Source: Pseudogemmobacter faecipullorum (GTDB lineage Bacteria > Pseudomonadota > Alphaproteobacteria > Rhodobacterales > Rhodobacteraceae). From it: DNA of 64,000 nucleotides. A model generated the notes under the pieces. The model saw nothing but the letters and a program-made list of their open reading frames with translations, was not told where the DNA came from and did not search any database. Made by a program: the position numbers and the translations under genes. Position 1 is the stretch's first letter. Every line of letters starts with the position of its first letter. Positions 33,955-41,212 of the stretch are shown here, piece by piece. Where the stretch lies: NCBI RefSeq assembly GCF_020539525.1, contig NZ_JACDXX010000018.1, forward strand, positions 1 through 64,000, written 5' to 3'.

Positions 33955-34586
33955 CCACGATCACGCATCACATTTCTGACGATCTGCTGGACGCCCATGT
34001 CACCGGCAATCTGCCGCACGCCTTTTCGGTTGTCGTCGCGGCGCATCTGTCACTTTGCGATGCCTGCCGGGCGCGTGCTGAAGCCGCCGAGATGCTGGGC
34101 GGCGCGCTGCTCGACCGGGTGAACCCGCGCGCCATGAGCCCAGGGGCAAAAGACCGGCTGCTGGCAGCGCTGGATGATACTCCGCCGCCCCCGGCCGCAA
34201 TCGCACGCTCCGGCATCTTTCCGGCACCGGTGATGCAGGCGCTGGACGGTCAGCCGCCGAAATGGCGGATGCTGGGCGGCGGCATCCGTCAGCAGATCCT
34301 CTCGGCGGATCGGGAAGGGTCGTTGCGCCTCCTTTACATCCCGGCGGGCCGGGCTGTGCCCGAGCACAGTCATGGCGGGCTGGAGCTGACGCTGGTCCTG
34401 CAAGGCAGCTTCTCTGACAGCGAGGGACGGTTTGGCGTCGGAGATGTCGAAACCGCCGGCGATGAGGTCGATCATCAGCCTGTCGCCGGAATGGAAGGCC
34501 CCTGCATCTGTCTGGCCGCAACCGATGCGCCTTTGCGGTTCCGCGCGATGATCCCGCGCCTGCTGCAACCGCTGTTCCGGATCTGA
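33951..34586 (+). CDS. chrR: ChrR-type zinc anti-sigma factor
   Basis: A 211-residue ChrR protein. The N-terminal zinc anti-sigma domain has the spaced ligands H7 (or H6), H32, C36 and C39 (AAHLSLCDACR). The C-terminal cupin shows PEHSHGGLELTLVLQGSF with the metal-binding His and Glu. The N-domain holds RpoE inactive; the cupin domain is needed for response to singlet oxygen. Four-bp overlap with rpoE. Confidence 0.92.
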   Translation: MTTITHHISDDLLDAHVTGNLPHAFSVVVAAHLSLCDACRARAEAAEMLGGALLDRVNPRAMSPGAKDRLLAALDDTPPPPAAIARSGIFPAPVMQALDGQPPKWRMLGGGIRQQILSADREGSLRLLYIPAGRAVPEHSHGGLELTLVLQGSFSDSEGRFGVGDVETAGDEVDHQPVAGMEGPCICLAATDAPLRFRAMIPRLLQPLFRI

Positions 34587-34590
34587 GCCG

Positions 34591-35340
34591 ATGGGGTTCA
34601 GCGGCAAAACCATCTGGATCATCGGGGCCAGCGAAGGGATCGGCGCGGCCCTCGCCCGCGCCTTTGCACGAGAGGGCGCGACGCTGACCCTGTCGGCGCG
34701 CAACGCGACCGCGCTTGAAGCACTTGCCACAGACTGCGGCGGGGCGCGGGTTCTGCCTTTGGACCTTGCGATGCCCGGCGCGCTTGCCGCGGCCTGTGCC
34801 GGGATCGCTGCGGGCAGCCTCGATGCGGTGATCTGCACTGCCGCGCTTTACGATCCCGGCCTGATTGCCGACCTCGACCCCGAGGCGACGGCGCGGCTGG
34901 TGGCAGTGAACCTTCTTGGCAGCTTTGATGTCGCGCGCCTGACCCCGCCGCTGATCCGTGATGGCGGCCAGCTGGTGTTGTTCGGATCTGTCGCGGGCTA
35001 TCTGGGATTGCCGGGAGGCCAGCCCTACAGCGCGACCAAGGCGGCGGTGAACAACCTGGCCGAGAGCCTGCGGGTCGAGCTGGCCCCCCGCGTCGATGTG
35101 CGGCTGGTCTGCCCCGGGTTCGTCAGCACGAGGCTTACGGACAAGAACGCCTTCACCATGCCCGCGATCATCACCCCGGAGGTTGCGGCTCAGGCCGTGA
35201 TCCGCGGATTGCAGACCCGCGCCTTCGAGCTGCATTTCCCCAAGCGCTTCACCTTTGCCATAAAGCTCCTGCGGCTGCTGCCCTATGCGCTCTCGCTGCG
35301 TCTGACCGCACGCCTTGCGGTCAGGAAACCCGACCGCTGA
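34591..35340 (+). CDS. Short-chain dehydrogenase/reductase
   Basis: A 249-residue SDR with the NAD(P)-binding glycine motif IIGASEGIGAALA (TGxxxGIG type), an NAG-type segment replaced by CTAALYD, catalytic Ser in GSVAGYLGLPG, and YSATKAAV with the Tyr and Lys. Complete. The ATG follows the chrR stop by 4 bp, so it is probably in the same sigmaE transcript. The substrate is unknown; lipid or aldehyde metabolism during photo-oxidative stress is likely. Its 3' end overlaps the convergent DUF2177 gene by 20 bp. Confidence 0.88.
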   Translation: MGFSGKTIWIIGASEGIGAALARAFAREGATLTLSARNATALEALATDCGGARVLPLDLAMPGALAAACAGIAAGSLDAVICTAALYDPGLIADLDPEATARLVAVNLLGSFDVARLTPPLIRDGGQLVLFGSVAGYLGLPGGQPYSATKAAVNNLAESLRVELAPRVDVRLVCPGFVSTRLTDKNAFTMPAIITPEVAAQAVIRGLQTRAFELHFPKRFTFAIKLLRLLPYALSLRLTARLAVRKPDR

Positions 35341-35725
35341 GCGCTGCCACCCCCGCCCAGGCAGCAAATCCGCTCAGGAAGGTGCCCCAAAGCCCGTCCA
35401 CCACAACCTGCTTCCAGGACCAGTCCGCCAGGGTGGCGTAATTCGTCATTTCATAGGTGCCATAGCACATCGCGCCAAGGAGCGCCCCGCAGAAAAGCGC
35501 CTGCATCGGCGCCCCCGCCTTCAGCGCGGGCCAGGAGACGAACAGCAAAAGCCCGGCGACATAGAACAGGTAGAACACCGCCGCCGGTCCCAGCCGCAAG
35601 GGGGAGGCGAAGAGATGCCCGACATGCGGCTCGAACACCGGGCGCACGATGTAGCGGATGCCCAGCATATCGAGCCCCAGGAAGACTGTCGCCGTGACCG
35701 TGTAGAGCAAAATCACATTCAGCAT
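35321..35725 (-). CDS. DUF2177 membrane protein
   Basis: A 134-residue membrane protein with four hydrophobic segments and the family's features: YTVTATVFLGLDMLGI near the N-terminus and AMCYGTYEMTNYATL followed by SWKQVVVDGLWGTFLSG. DUF2177 proteins have unknown function but are frequent neighbours of the SDR/DUF1365/CFA genes. Convergent with the SDR gene. Confidence 0.85.
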   Translation of the reverse strand: MLNVILLYTVTATVFLGLDMLGIRYIVRPVFEPHVGHLFASPLRLGPAAVFYLFYVAGLLLFVSWPALKAGAPMQALFCGALLGAMCYGTYEMTNYATLADWSWKQVVVDGLWGTFLSGFAAWAGVAALSGRVS

Positions 35726-35933
35726 GGGGAACCTTTAATGTTGCGGCTCTATCGCGCGGGCAGGGTTCAGATGCGCAGCTTCGTGCTGGCGGGGCTTTGG
35801 GTGCCTTTGCGCATCGGATTCTCGTGTTTGTTGTGCTATACGGCTGAACCCGCGCGCCGGATCAGCCTAGCATGAACAAATTCTGGCAAGGTCAGAGGAT
35901 GAGCCACCTCACGGCACCTTCACCTGTCACAAG

Positions 35934-36044
35934 GGTCTGTTGCATTAACTCTGCGCCTGCGGATTGAAGTGGCGATCACTGTTATCACGCGGCTTGGGGA
36001 AAGAGATTAGCGACGAAGGCGATCTCGTTAGCTACCCCGTGAAC
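35934..36044 (-). mobile_element. Remnant of an IS (transposase tail plus terminus)
   Basis: Reading the minus strand, the last codons ANEIAFVANLFPQAA and a stop look like the tail of an IS6-type transposase, and 35934-35950 (GGGTCTGTTGCATTAAC) resembles the TCTGTTGCA terminus of such elements. The rest is missing because the IS3 element is inserted at 36045. Assignment rests on short sequence only. Confidence 0.4.
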
Positions 36045-36095
36045 TGGCCCCTGTTTCGACCGGACACCCAGGCCTGAACATGAAGGCTTAGGCTT

Positions 36096-36491
36096 ATGCC
36101 TGAGGACATGCTTATGGCTAAGGTAGAGATCATCACCGATGGCTGCCGTCGGCGGCGCTGGAGCGCGGCTGAGAAGCTGCGGATTGTCGAGGAGACGCTG
36201 GAGGATCCCGCCAGCATCTCGATCGTAGCGCGGCGCAATGGCGTTGCGCCGAACCTGCTGTATCGTTGGCGGCGTCTGATGCTCGAAGGGGGAAGCGTCG
36301 CTGTGACCGAGGATGACGATGTCACCAGCAATCGTGTTGTGCGCGAGCTGGAAACGCGGATCCGCGAGCTGGAACGCCAGCTCGGGCGCAAGACCATGGA
36401 AGCGGAGATCCTGCGCGAGGCGCTGGACAAGTCACGGGTAAAAAAACCGACCTTGCTCGTGCGGTCGCCGCTGAAGGGCGATTTCCAGTGA
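36096..36491 (+). CDS. IS3-family OrfA (helix-turn-helix subunit)
   Basis: A 131-residue protein with an HTH (AEKLRIVEETLEDPASISIVAR, NLLYRWRRLM) and a leucine-zipper-like C-terminus (NRVVRELETRIRELERQLG), as in IS3/IS911 OrfA. It may start at 36096 or, more probably, at the ATG at 36114 (MAKVEIITDG). The stop overlaps orfB by 4 bp (GTGA), where a programmed frameshift typically makes the fused transposase. Confidence 0.85.
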   Translation: MPEDMLMAKVEIITDGCRRRRWSAAEKLRIVEETLEDPASISIVARRNGVAPNLLYRWRRLMLEGGSVAVTEDDDVTSNRVVRELETRIRELERQLGRKTMEAEILREALDKSRVKKPTLLVRSPLKGDFQ

Positions 36492-37321
36492 AGGCCGTGG
36501 CAGAGACGCTGGGCGTGGCGCGGTCGAACCTGATCGACCGCCTGCATGGCCGTAGCAAACCGCGGCGGGGGTATCGCAAGGCCGAGGATGCCGACCTGGT
36601 GCCCCAGATCATGGCCATGGTTGCCGCGCGGCCGACCTATGGCTACCGCCGGATCACCGCAATCCTGAACCGACAACGGCGGTCCGAGGGTGCCATGCCA
36701 GCAAACCACAAGCGCGTCTACCGGATCATGAAGACCCATAACCTGTTGCTGGCGCGTAAATATTCCGAACGGCCAGAGCATGTCCGCGACGGCAAGATGA
36801 TCGTGATGCGCTCGAACCTGCGTTGGTGCTCGGACGGGTTCGAGTTCACTTGCTGGAACGGCGACGTCATCCGTGGGGCCTTCCTCATCGACGCCCATGA
36901 TCGCGAGATCATCTCTTGGCGGGCAGTGGTGAATGCCGGGATCAGCGGCTCCGATATCCGCGATCTGCTGCTCGAAGCCGTCGAGCGGCGGTTCTCGGCC
37001 CTGCGCGCACCATCGGTCATCGAAATTCTCACCGATAACGGCTCACCTTACATCGCCAAGGAAACGCAGGTCTTCGCGCGTCAACTCGGCCTGAAGCCTT
37101 GCTTCACGCCCGTGCGCAGCCCGCAGAGCAACGGCATGTCCGAGGCTTTCGTCAAAACCCTGAAGCGTGACTACGTGCAGGTTACGCCGCTGCCAGACGC
37201 CGAGACGGTCCTTGGATTGATCGGGTCATGGATCGGGGATTACAATGATAACCACCCGCACTCAGGGCTGAAGATGCGCTCGCCCCGCGAATTCATCGCA
37301 GCTCAAACTGCAACCGCCTGA
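36488..37321 (+). CDS. IS3-family OrfB transposase
   Basis: A 277-residue DDE transposase with HTH_21 (RPTYGYRRITAILNRQ) and the integrase core: first Asp in NLRWCSDGFEFTCW, second in IEILTDNGSPY, and Glu in SPQSNGMSEAFVKTLKRDY. GTG start. It cuts and joins the terminal repeats at 36045 and 37342. Intact length. Confidence 0.9.
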   Translation: MKAVAETLGVARSNLIDRLHGRSKPRRGYRKAEDADLVPQIMAMVAARPTYGYRRITAILNRQRRSEGAMPANHKRVYRIMKTHNLLLARKYSERPEHVRDGKMIVMRSNLRWCSDGFEFTCWNGDVIRGAFLIDAHDREIISWRAVVNAGISGSDIRDLLLEAVERRFSALRAPSVIEILTDNGSPYIAKETQVFARQLGLKPCFTPVRSPQSNGMSEAFVKTLKRDYVQVTPLPDAETVLGLIGSWIGDYNDNHPHSGLKMRSPREFIAAQTATA

Positions 37322-37467
37322 GTGTCCGGTCAAACGGGGGCAAGACCACCTTGTCTTTCCGTCGCTTCCGCGTGAAAATCAGTTGATAGAGTTTATGCTG
37401 GAAAGATCTAGGTGATTTTGCGAACTTCAAATCGCAATGAGAAAATCTGAACAATGGGGAGTCTGAC

Positions 37468-39093
37468 ATGACCAAGCCGGAAGATTACAAGAACGCACCC
37501 ACAACCCGGGAAGCCGCTGAGCTGCAGCGGAAGCTTTCAACGACTCCCCCAGAGAAGCACGGTGAGTGCCCTGTAACGCGTATGACCACAAACGCGGGTG
37601 CACCGGTTGTTGATAACCAGAACAGCCTGACCGCCGGGCCGCGCGGGCCACTGCTCGCTCAAGATGTATGGCTACATGAGAAGCTTGGCAACTTTGTGCG
37701 CGAGGTGATCCCTGAGCGCCGTATGCACGCAAAGGGTTCGGGGGCGTTCGGAACATTCACAGTGACGAACGATATCACTAAGTACACGCGGGCTAAAATC
37801 TTCAGTGCAATCGGTAAGAAGACCGAAATGTTCGCGCGGTTCACTACGGTTGCTGGCGAACGCGGTGCGGCTGATGCCGAGCGAGACATTCGAGGCTTCG
37901 CGCTTAAATTCTATACCGAAGAGGGAAACTGGGATATGGTCGGCAATAATACGCCGGTCTTTTTCATTCGCGACCCCCGCAAGTTTCCCGATCTAAACAA
38001 AGCAGTGAAGCGCGACCCTCACACCAATATGCGCTCAGCCAGGAATAATTTCGATTGGTGGTCTCTGCTGCCCGAAACACTGATGCAGGTCACCGTTGTT
38101 ATGAGCGATCGTGGCATTCCCCGCAGCTATCGCCACATGAACGGCCACAGTTCGCACACTTACAGCTTCTGGAATGAAGCTGGCGAGCGTTTCTGGATCA
38201 AGCTTCATTTTCTCACCCAGCAGGGGATCGAGGATCTGACCGATGCACAAGCCGAAGTAGTTGTAGGTAAGGACCGCGAAAGTCACCAGCGCGACCTGTT
38301 CGACGCGATCACGCAAGGCGATTTTCCCAAGTGGAAGATGTTTGTGCAGGTGATGCCCGAAGCCGATGCCGAAACCTATCGTATTCATCCATTCGACCTT
38401 ACCAAGGTCTGGCCGAAGAGCGACTACCCCATGATCGAAGTCGGCGAATTTGAGTTGAACAGAAACCCAGACAACTTCTTTGCCGATGTCGAACAGGCTG
38501 CCTTTGCCCCAAGCAATCTCGTTCCGGGAATCGGCGCATCACCTGATCGCATGCTGCAATCGCGCCTGTTCAATTATGCTGATGCTCAACGTTATCGACT
38601 GGGCACCAACTTCCATCAAATTCCGGTGAACAGGGCTCGCTGTCCGGTGAACAGTAACCATCGCGACGGCATCGGCCGGGTCGACGGAAATTACGGCGGG
38701 TTGCCGCATTATGAGCCGAACAGCTATGGGCAGTGGCAGGAACAGCCCGAGTTCCGAGAGCCGCCGCTCAAGATTCGTGGTGATGCGGATTACTGGAACT
38801 ATCGTGAGGACGATGACGATTATTTCAGCCAGCCCAGAGCTTTTTTCCGCTCAATGAACGATGCACAAAAGCAACGGCTGTTCGACAATACCGCGCGCGC
38901 GTTGGGCGATGCGCCGGATTTCATTAAAGATCGCCATGTCGGCAATTGCACGAAGGCTGATCCCGCATATGGGGCAGGTGTCGCAGCCTCGCTGAAAGCG
39001 TTAGCCCTGACCTCAAGAGGCCTGTTCGAGCCTCCGCAGGTGGAGCCGGAATGCCCGAAAAATTCGCCTGGAGCCGACGATATCGAGTTGTGA
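37468..39093 (+). CDS. katA: Monofunctional heme catalase
   Basis: A 541-residue clade-3-type catalase. Distal His is in [17 protein letters not shown], the active-site Asn in [15 protein letters not shown], and the proximal heme Tyr in [14 protein letters not shown]. It dismutates hydrogen peroxide in the cytoplasm. GGGGAGT precedes the ATG. It lies between two insertion sequences and its base composition is visibly less GC-rich than the neighbouring sigmaE cassette, so it was probably acquired separately. No sigmaE-like promoter was seen; the IS3 right end is 125 bp upstream. Confidence 0.93.
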   Translation: MTKPEDYKNAPTTREAAELQRKLSTTPPEKHGECPVTRMTTNAGAPVVDNQNSLTAGPRGPLLAQDVWLHEKLGNFVREVIPERRMHAKGSGAFGTFTVTNDITKYTRAKIFSAIGKKTEMFARFTTVAGERGAADAERDIRGFALKFYTEEGNWDMVGNNTPVFFIRDPRKFPDLNKAVKRDPHTNMRSARNNFDWWSLLPETLMQVTVVMSDRGIPRSYRHMNGHSSHTYSFWNEAGERFWIKLHFLTQQGIEDLTDAQAEVVVGKDRESHQRDLFDAITQGDFPKWKMFVQVMPEADAETYRIHPFDLTKVWPKSDYPMIEVGEFELNRNPDNFFADVEQAAFAPSNLVPGIGASPDRMLQSRLFNYADAQRYRLGTNFHQIPVNRARCPVNSNHRDGIGRVDGNYGGLPHYEPNSYGQWQEQPEFREPPLKIRGDADYWNYREDDDDYFSQPRAFFRSMNDAQKQRLFDNTARALGDAPDFIKDRHVGNCTKADPAYGAGVAASLKALALTSRGLFEPPQVEPECPKNSPGADDIEL

Positions 39094-39111
39094 CGTCCAA
39101 TTAAATACAAT

Positions 39112-39141
39112 CGGGAACCGCCCACATTCGGCCGGTTCCCG
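39112..39141 (+). terminator. Hairpin downstream of the catalase gene
   Basis: CGGGAACCG (39112-39120) and CGGTTCCCG (39133-39141) form a perfect 9-bp stem with a 12-nt loop, 18 bp after the catalase stop. There is no T-run, so termination efficiency is uncertain. Confidence 0.45.
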
Positions 39142-39165
39142 CCTTCGCTTAGCTCCGCCCGGCCG

Positions 39166-39307
39166 TCATTTTCCGCCCCGCACCAGATCGCGCAGCGTGG
39201 CAATTAGGACCTCGGTTTCCTCCGAAGTGCCGATGCTGATCCGCAGCCCTTTTGCGGTGCGCGGGCCGTCGAACCAGCGCAGCCAGACATTTTGCTCGGC
39301 CATGCTC
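39166..39307 (-). pseudogene. C-terminal fragment of histidinol-phosphate aminotransferase (hisC)
   Basis: About 45 codons reading AEQNVWLRWFDGPRTAKGLR then ISIGTSEETEVLIATLRDL match the end of HisC-type aminotransferases. The rest of the gene is absent: the coding sequence stops exactly at the outer edge of the 91-bp inverted repeat that starts at 39308. It is a relic left by rearrangement or IS activity. Confidence 0.65.
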
Positions 39308-39398
39308 TGAATAGATGGGGTGGTTGCCGTCCGCCCCCTATCCGCAGGCGCCAGCTGTGTCATGCTAGTCCTGCGACACATTCAGTGGAGGACGGTCT
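39308..39398. repeat. 91-bp inverted repeat, left copy
   Basis: Reverse complement of 40686-40776 with a single mismatch near its outer end. Its outer edge abuts the hisC fragment; its inner edge abuts the non-coding part of the IS110-family element. Confidence 0.9.
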
Positions 39399-39656
39399 TC
39401 TGTGGTTGCCGTCCTTGAAGCAAGCAGATTTTGACGTCTGGGTCGGATCGAGTGCGGTCTTCTGTCAGGCCTCTCTTTGCGGCTTTCTCGAAGGCCGCGG
39501 GCCGATATGGAGATCAGCGTGATCGGGTCCAAATCTATTCAGCGAGCTGCTGGGCTCGTAGCCCCTAACTGGTTTTCCCAATCCTGATCTGTTCGATCAT
39601 TTCCCATATAGTCAGCGTCTTCTCACTCCGTCTTGCCAGCTACATTAGTGATGCGG
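39399..39656 (-). ncRNA. Candidate bridge (seek) RNA region of the IS110-family element
   Basis: 258 nt of non-coding DNA directly 3' of the transposase gene. In the IS1111 subgroup the guide RNA that pairs with target and donor DNA is encoded 3' of the transposase. ATCTATTCAG occurs here at 39533-39542 (plus strand) and also, on the minus strand, at the outer end of the left repeat (39307-39316), as expected for a guide-target match. Exact RNA ends are not determinable by eye. Confidence 0.4.
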
Positions 39657-40685
39657 TCATACCGCCGCTAATGCATCTGGATCCTGATAATCTTTGTTTT
39701 TGGTCAGCATGGGCCAAAGCTGACGCGCCATCTTGTTTGCCAATGCGATGGCGGCCAACATCTTCGGCTTGCGGTGCATTAGCCTACCCAGCCAGCTAGG
39801 CGCCGCTATGTTCCGAGCGCCTCTTCCTATAACTCGAGACATCGCGCCAATGATGAGCAACCGGCGTATATCGGTTTGGCCAGCCTTCGAAACTCGCCCC
39901 AAACGCTCTTTGCCACCCGACGAATGCTGTCTTGGCACCAATCCCAACCAAGCGGCAAAGTCCCGCCCAGAGCGAAACTCGTTTAGGTTAGGAGCAAAGG
40001 CTTCAACCGCCAGTGCAGTCATGGGCCCCACGCCCGGCATTGTTTGCAAGCGGCGAGCGGTGTCACTATCTGCCGCCAATGTGGACAGCAATTTTGTTTT
40101 TGCCGCGATACGGCTGCTCAGCTCTCCGATTAACGCCAGGATATCAGTGCACTCATCAACCATGATTTTAGGCAGATCGTCACCATGTTCGGTCAGCCAA
40201 GATGCCATTTTCTGCGTCTGGTTCATGCCGATCGGAAAAACGACGCCATATTCATAGAAGTTGGCACGCAGGGCGTTCATCAATTCCGTGCGCTGGCGGA
40301 CCAGCCGCTCGCGCCCTCGAAATACTGCGGCGCGGGCCTGCTGGTCCTCGGATTTTGGGGAGACGAAACGCATTTCCGGCTGACGGGCTGCAATGGCAAT
40401 CGCCTCCGCGTCAGCCGCATCATTTTTCTGTCGCTTCACAAAAGGACGGACATATTGTGGTGCAATGAGTTTAGCCTGGTGGCCAAAAGATTTGGCCTCC
40501 CGTGCCCAGTAACTGGCACTGCCACAGGCCTCAAAAACAACGAGGCACGGGGGTAAGCCAATGAGGAAAGAGCGGAACTGCTCACGGCTTAACTTTTTAC
40601 GATAGAGCACATCGCCCGAACGAGTTGCCCCATGCACTTGAAAAACGCGCTTCGCCAAGTCCACGCCTATAATCGTATCCTTCAT
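39657..40685 (-). CDS. IS110-family transposase
   Basis: A 342-residue transposase with the RuvC-like N-terminal DEDD domain (IIGVDLAKRVFQVHG, then VVFEACGSASYWAREA and RQKNDAADAEAIAIAA) and the C-terminal transposase_20 domain with RRLQTMPGVGPMTALAVEAF and the Ser-containing GLVPRQHSSGGKERLGRVS. The GGAGGA ribosome site lies within the right 91-bp repeat. Appears intact. Confidence 0.93.
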   Translation of the reverse strand: MKDTIIGVDLAKRVFQVHGATRSGDVLYRKKLSREQFRSFLIGLPPCLVVFEACGSASYWAREAKSFGHQAKLIAPQYVRPFVKRQKNDAADAEAIAIAARQPEMRFVSPKSEDQQARAAVFRGRERLVRQRTELMNALRANFYEYGVVFPIGMNQTQKMASWLTEHGDDLPKIMVDECTDILALIGELSSRIAAKTKLLSTLAADSDTARRLQTMPGVGPMTALAVEAFAPNLNEFRSGRDFAAWLGLVPRQHSSGGKERLGRVSKAGQTDIRRLLIIGAMSRVIGRGARNIAAPSWLGRLMHRKPKMLAAIALANKMARQLWPMLTKNKDYQDPDALAAV

Positions 40686-40776
40686 AGACCGTCCTCCACT
40701 GAATGTGTCGCAGGACTAGCATGACACAGCTGGCGCCTGCGGATAGGGGGCGGACGGCAACCACCCCAACTATTCA
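40686..40776. repeat. 91-bp inverted repeat, right copy
   Basis: Mirror of 39308-39398 with one mismatch. It carries the ribosome site of the IS110 transposase on one strand and, on the other, the apparent start (40721) and first 18 codons of the hypothetical gene that runs to 41167. Confidence 0.9.
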
Positions 40777-41167
40777 AGCGCTGTTCGCGCGCGGCGCGAC
40801 GGCGGGTGAGCGCGCGGCAGCGGGCGCCGCGCGGGATCGTCTGCAGGCGAAACTGGCGTCATCCCCGGCCAGCGCGCCGGAGACCGAGTTGCAATACACT
40901 TTCCCCGACATCTGGTCGGTGCGGATTTTCGTGGCGCTGTGCCGCAAACACGGGGTCAAGCCCTACCGCTATCCACGCCAGCGCCGCACCACGGTCATGG
41001 TCCGGGTGCGGCAAGCCGAGTTCGAGCGCCTGGTTGCCGAAGAGTTCCGGACGCTGCACCGGGAACTCACCAGCTATTTCAACGAGACGGTCGAGCATCT
41101 GATCGCCGATGCCATGAACTCCGACGGCGATGACGAGACGCTGGAGCAGTGCCAGCTACCGGGGTGA
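40721..41167 (+). CDS. Hypothetical protein, 5' end replaced by the IS repeat
   Basis: A 148-residue frame. From about codon 19 it reads as a natural protein: IQALFARGATAGERAAAGAA, which resembles the N-terminus of DUF2786-type proteins, then FPDIWSVRIFVALCRKHGVK, a basic YPRQRRTTVMVRV and a helical tail. The first 18 codons lie inside the 91-bp repeat and also occur next to the hisC fragment, so the native start was probably lost and translation may now use the ATG at 40721 (AGGA upstream). Convergent with the VirD4 gene. Confidence 0.6.
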   Translation: MTQLAPADRGRTATTPTIQALFARGATAGERAAAGAARDRLQAKLASSPASAPETELQYTFPDIWSVRIFVALCRKHGVKPYRYPRQRRTTVMVRVRQAEFERLVAEEFRTLHRELTSYFNETVEHLIADAMNSDGDDETLEQCQLPG

Positions 41168-41212
41168 CCCGGGATCTGGCGCGCGGCGCGGGACACATGG
41201 TGCCTCTGCCCC

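Larger units (their letters stand above)
36045..37342 (+). mobile_element. IS3-family insertion sequence
   Basis: A complete element of about 1.3 kb. Imperfect terminal inverted repeats: left starts TGGCCCCTGTTTCGACCGGA, right (reverse complement) starts TGCCCCCGTTTGACCGGACA. Between them are overlapping orfA and orfB. Both frames are intact, so it may still be active. Exact ends and a target duplication could not be fixed by eye. Confidence 0.8.
39308..40776 (-). mobile_element. IS110-family element within 91-bp inverted repeats
   Basis: A unit of about 1.47 kb made of a 91-bp inverted repeat, about 258 bp of non-coding DNA, an intact IS110-family transposase gene on the minus strand and the second repeat. 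The genes on both sides (hisC fragment, 40721 gene) are interrupted at the outer repeat edges. IS110 elements usually lack long terminal repeats, so the repeats may be part of the element's target or result from an inversion. Confidence 0.65.

Noticed and set aside
37468-39093. Catalase as a member of the RpoE regulon
   Set aside because: No TGATC-N18 promoter was seen upstream, different base composition, and it is separated by an IS3 element.
36045-40776. Composite transposon bounded by the IS3 and IS110 elements carrying the catalase
   Set aside because: The two elements belong to different families and cannot mobilise the intervening DNA as a composite pair.
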